Shown piece after piece: positions 22,036 through 23,199 of a stretch of 23,199 bases of DNA; the stretch's first letter is position 1; the number at the start of each line of letters is the position of its first letter. The notes below the pieces were generated by a model. That model was not told the origin of the DNA and made no database searches. It worked only from the letters and a program-made list of their open reading frames with translations. This stretch comes from a virus: IMG/VR virus record IMGVR_UViG_3300036985_003028, positions 1 to 23,199 of that record. One strand, given 5' to 3'. The position numbers and the translations under genes were made by a program.

Positions 22036-22544
22036 AATTTTCTTTTGCTATTAATTTCTACTAATTGATTTAATCTAAACAAAAACAATTCGTGTTGTTC
22101 TGTTCCTGCAAATTTATGTAATAATTCTTTTATACTTTTTATTACCGGCTCAGCATCGTTTAGTAATTGTTTCTTTAATCTTTCATTCTCTATTTGTAAG
22201 TCTATTAATTCGCCCTGTAAGCGATTAACTTGTTTACGAAGTAAATCTATATCAGTTGAATCTATTTCTTTGTCAAACATCTTTAAAATGCGTTCCTTGT
22301 ACTTGTTTAGTGTTGGGTTGTACTTTACAAGCATATCCCATTGATTCAATCCGTGAATAACTGTAGCGTGATTCTTATTTACTGAACTACCTATTTGCTT
22401 TAATGTAGCTTTAGGTGTTAGTTCTTTTATTAGTGTGTAATATAAACTACGTGCTTCTACTTGCTCACGTGTACGTGTAGTATCATCTACGTTAATGCTT
22501 GTTTGTTGTAATACTAATTCTTTGATTTTTTCGTTGATTTCCAT
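22032..22544 (-). CDS. DnaA domain IV-like DNA-binding protein with C-terminal coiled coil
   Basis: The 170-aa protein has a DnaA domain IV-like helix-turn-helix at about residues 20-75: TRTREQVEARSLYYTLIKEL, then ATLKQIGSSVNKNHATVIHG. The signature HATVIHG corresponds to DHSTVLHA in DnaA, which reads DnaA boxes. No AAA+ domain is present. The second half (about 95-145) is a strong coiled coil (LLRKQVNRLQGELIDLQIEN). Similar stand-alone DnaA-C proteins are found in phages and may bind origin or regulatory sites. It sits in the early block, between hypothetical genes and near the MazG-like gene. DNA targets are not identified; no DnaA box cluster was found here. Confidence 0.8.
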   Translation of the reverse strand: MEINEKIKELVLQQTSINVDDTTRTREQVEARSLYYTLIKELTPKATLKQIGSSVNKNHATVIHGLNQWDMLVKYNPTLNKYKERILKMFDKEIDSTDIDLLRKQVNRLQGELIDLQIENERLKKQLLNDAEPVIKSIKELLHKFAGTEQHELFLFRLNQLVEINSKRKL

Positions 22545-22756
22545 TTTAATTTCTTTGTTTTTATTTCTTGCTTTTCTGCTAATTCAAATAAGATGTTAAA
22601 CCTTATAACTTCTACTGCTAAATGCACACCCTGACATATTTCGAATTGTTCCAAATCTTCGTAGTGTTTTATCACTTCACGTAGTTCTTCTAATGCCATA
22701 CCATTTTCGTATTCAAACAAAGCTAATTGGTAATGTTCAGCAGTTATTTGTTTCAT
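22514..22756 (-). CDS. Hypothetical protein, 80 aa
   Basis: The 80-aa protein begins MKQITAEHYQLALFEYENGM and is helical and acidic for 65 residues, then ends with a basic tail (KTKKLKWKSTKKSKN). The acidic body plus basic tail may indicate nucleic acid contact, but no domain is recognised. It overlaps the DnaA-like gene by 31 bases, the deepest overlap between early genes in this window. Its own start overlaps the MazG-like stop by one base. Confidence 0.75.
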   Translation of the reverse strand: MKQITAEHYQLALFEYENGMALEELREVIKHYEDLEQFEICQGVHLAVEVIRFNILFELAEKQEIKTKKLKWKSTKKSKN

Positions 22757-23052
22757 TAATCTTTTTTAAATGTTCCGTTTTCCATTTTGCCGGTACGTTT
22801 AGAAATAACATCGTATGCAGCAGCTATACAATCTTCTATAATTAAACCTTCTAAATGTGCAATATTAGTTAATACCACAATGCAATCACCTATAGCATCT
22901 ATTATTTCTTCTTGGTCTTTGTGCAGTAATGCCTTTGCTAATTCACCTGCTTCTTCTTGTAGCTTTAGGTATTGTGTTCTTGAATCTGAATTATTATAGA
23001 TTCCCTTGTTAAATGCCCAAACTCTAATCTGATTAAAAATTTCTAATGTCAT
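22756..23052 (-). CDS. MazG-like nucleotide pyrophosphohydrolase
   Basis: The 98-aa single-domain protein has the MazG/all-alpha NTP-PPase pattern: LQEEAGELAKALLHKDQEEI, with metal-binding ExxE (Glu34, Glu37) and ExxD (Glu49, Asp52, and Asp56) motifs separated by about 12 residues. These enzymes hydrolyse (d)NTPs to (d)NMP and pyrophosphate. In phages they may adjust nucleotide pools or interfere with the ppGpp starvation response. The C-terminal segment (VISKRTGKMENGTFKKD) contains the usual KR-x-G-K-x-x-NG ending of this group. The location at the start of the visible early block supports early expression. Confidence 0.9.
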   Translation of the reverse strand: MTLEIFNQIRVWAFNKGIYNNSDSRTQYLKLQEEAGELAKALLHKDQEEIIDAIGDCIVVLTNIAHLEGLIIEDCIAAAYDVISKRTGKMENGTFKKD

Positions 23053-23063
23053 AATTTATTTAT

Positions 23064-23199
23064 TTATAAAATTCCACGTAATACATACTGATTTAAATCT
23101 ACATCACTATCTTGGCCAAAGAAGTATTTATAGTTACTAATTCCCTGCTCTAACTTTTCTTTGCCTCTTTGGTAAAATTCATCTGAACATTCAAAGATA
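23064..23199 (-). CDS. C-terminal fragment of an unidentified early protein
   Basis: The frame is open from the window edge to TAA at 23066-23064 and encodes the last 44 residues of a protein: it includes IFECSDEFYQRGKEKLEQGI and ends DLNQYVLRGIL. There is no stop in frame before the edge. It is the 3' end of a gene whose start is outside the window; no family is recognisable from the fragment. Confidence 0.75.
   Translation of the reverse strand, partial: IFECSDEFYQRGKEKLEQGISNYKYFFGQDSDVDLNQYVLRGIL

Noticed and set aside
1-23199. Integrase, attachment sites, tRNA genes, CRISPR arrays and insertion sequences
   Set aside because: None was recognised on either strand; whether this is a free phage or a prophage cannot be decided from the window.

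Overview
The window is about 23 kb of a tailed-phage (or prophage) genome infecting a Bacteroidota host, most likely a Flavobacteriaceae relative. The evidence is the low GC (about one third by eye), A/T-rich leaders before start codons with no Shine-Dalgarno (for example TAAATAAAAA before ATG), a promoter-like TAnnTTTG element, and many protein families that I associate with Flavobacterium-type siphophages. Every gene I can support is on the minus strand, so transcription runs from position 23199 towards 1. No integrase, tRNA, rRNA, CRISPR array or insertion sequence is visible.

Layout in transcription order. (1) 23199-20666: short early/middle genes, including a MazG-like pyrophosphohydrolase, a protein with a DnaA domain IV-type helix-turn-helix, a two-TM membrane protein, and small Cys-rich or hypothetical proteins, several too short for routine gene callers. 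(2) 20625-19134: small and large terminase subunits. (3) 18985-18647: two small genes; the second has its own candidate promoter and a strong terminator, a moron-like arrangement. (4) 18546-11586: tail module with a frameshifted tail assembly chaperone, tail completion/neck-like proteins, two large tail-tip/baseplate-type proteins and the tape measure. (5) 11388-8744: head maturation with an XkdF-like protease, a Cys-rich 51-aa protein, a scaffold-like protein and the HK97-fold major capsid protein. (6) 8625-4965: a tail-tube-like protein, a paralogue of the pre-scaffold gene, the portal with an extra C-terminal domain, and a connector-like protein. (7) 4898-1473: BppU-like protein, a 937-aa fibre, and an accessory protein. 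(8) 1485-1: lysis cassette with a 45-aa ORF, a two-TM holin candidate, a coiled-coil/TM protein, a GH24 lysozyme and a candidate unimolecular spanin running off the window.

The main finds are as follows. The chaperone gene at 18546 carries a perfect T_TTT_TTT slippery heptamer at 18064-18058. A -1 shift there opens an 82-codon frame that overlaps the zero frame for about 190 bases and stops exactly at the next gene (TAATG). The tail genes lie between terminase and head genes, not after them. Two MSTEKLV paralogues flank the capsid/scaffold genes and share their N-terminal motif with the scaffold C-terminus. The palindrome ACCGGT occurs 18 times (about 2 expected), while GATC, CATG and CTAG were not found at all by manual scan (about 70 each expected). 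Several start sites were moved: the portal-side gene starts at 7599 because a terminator hairpin fills the longer reading frame, and the 18919, 13345, 20625 and 21082 starts are ATG codons inside longer frames that open with TTG.
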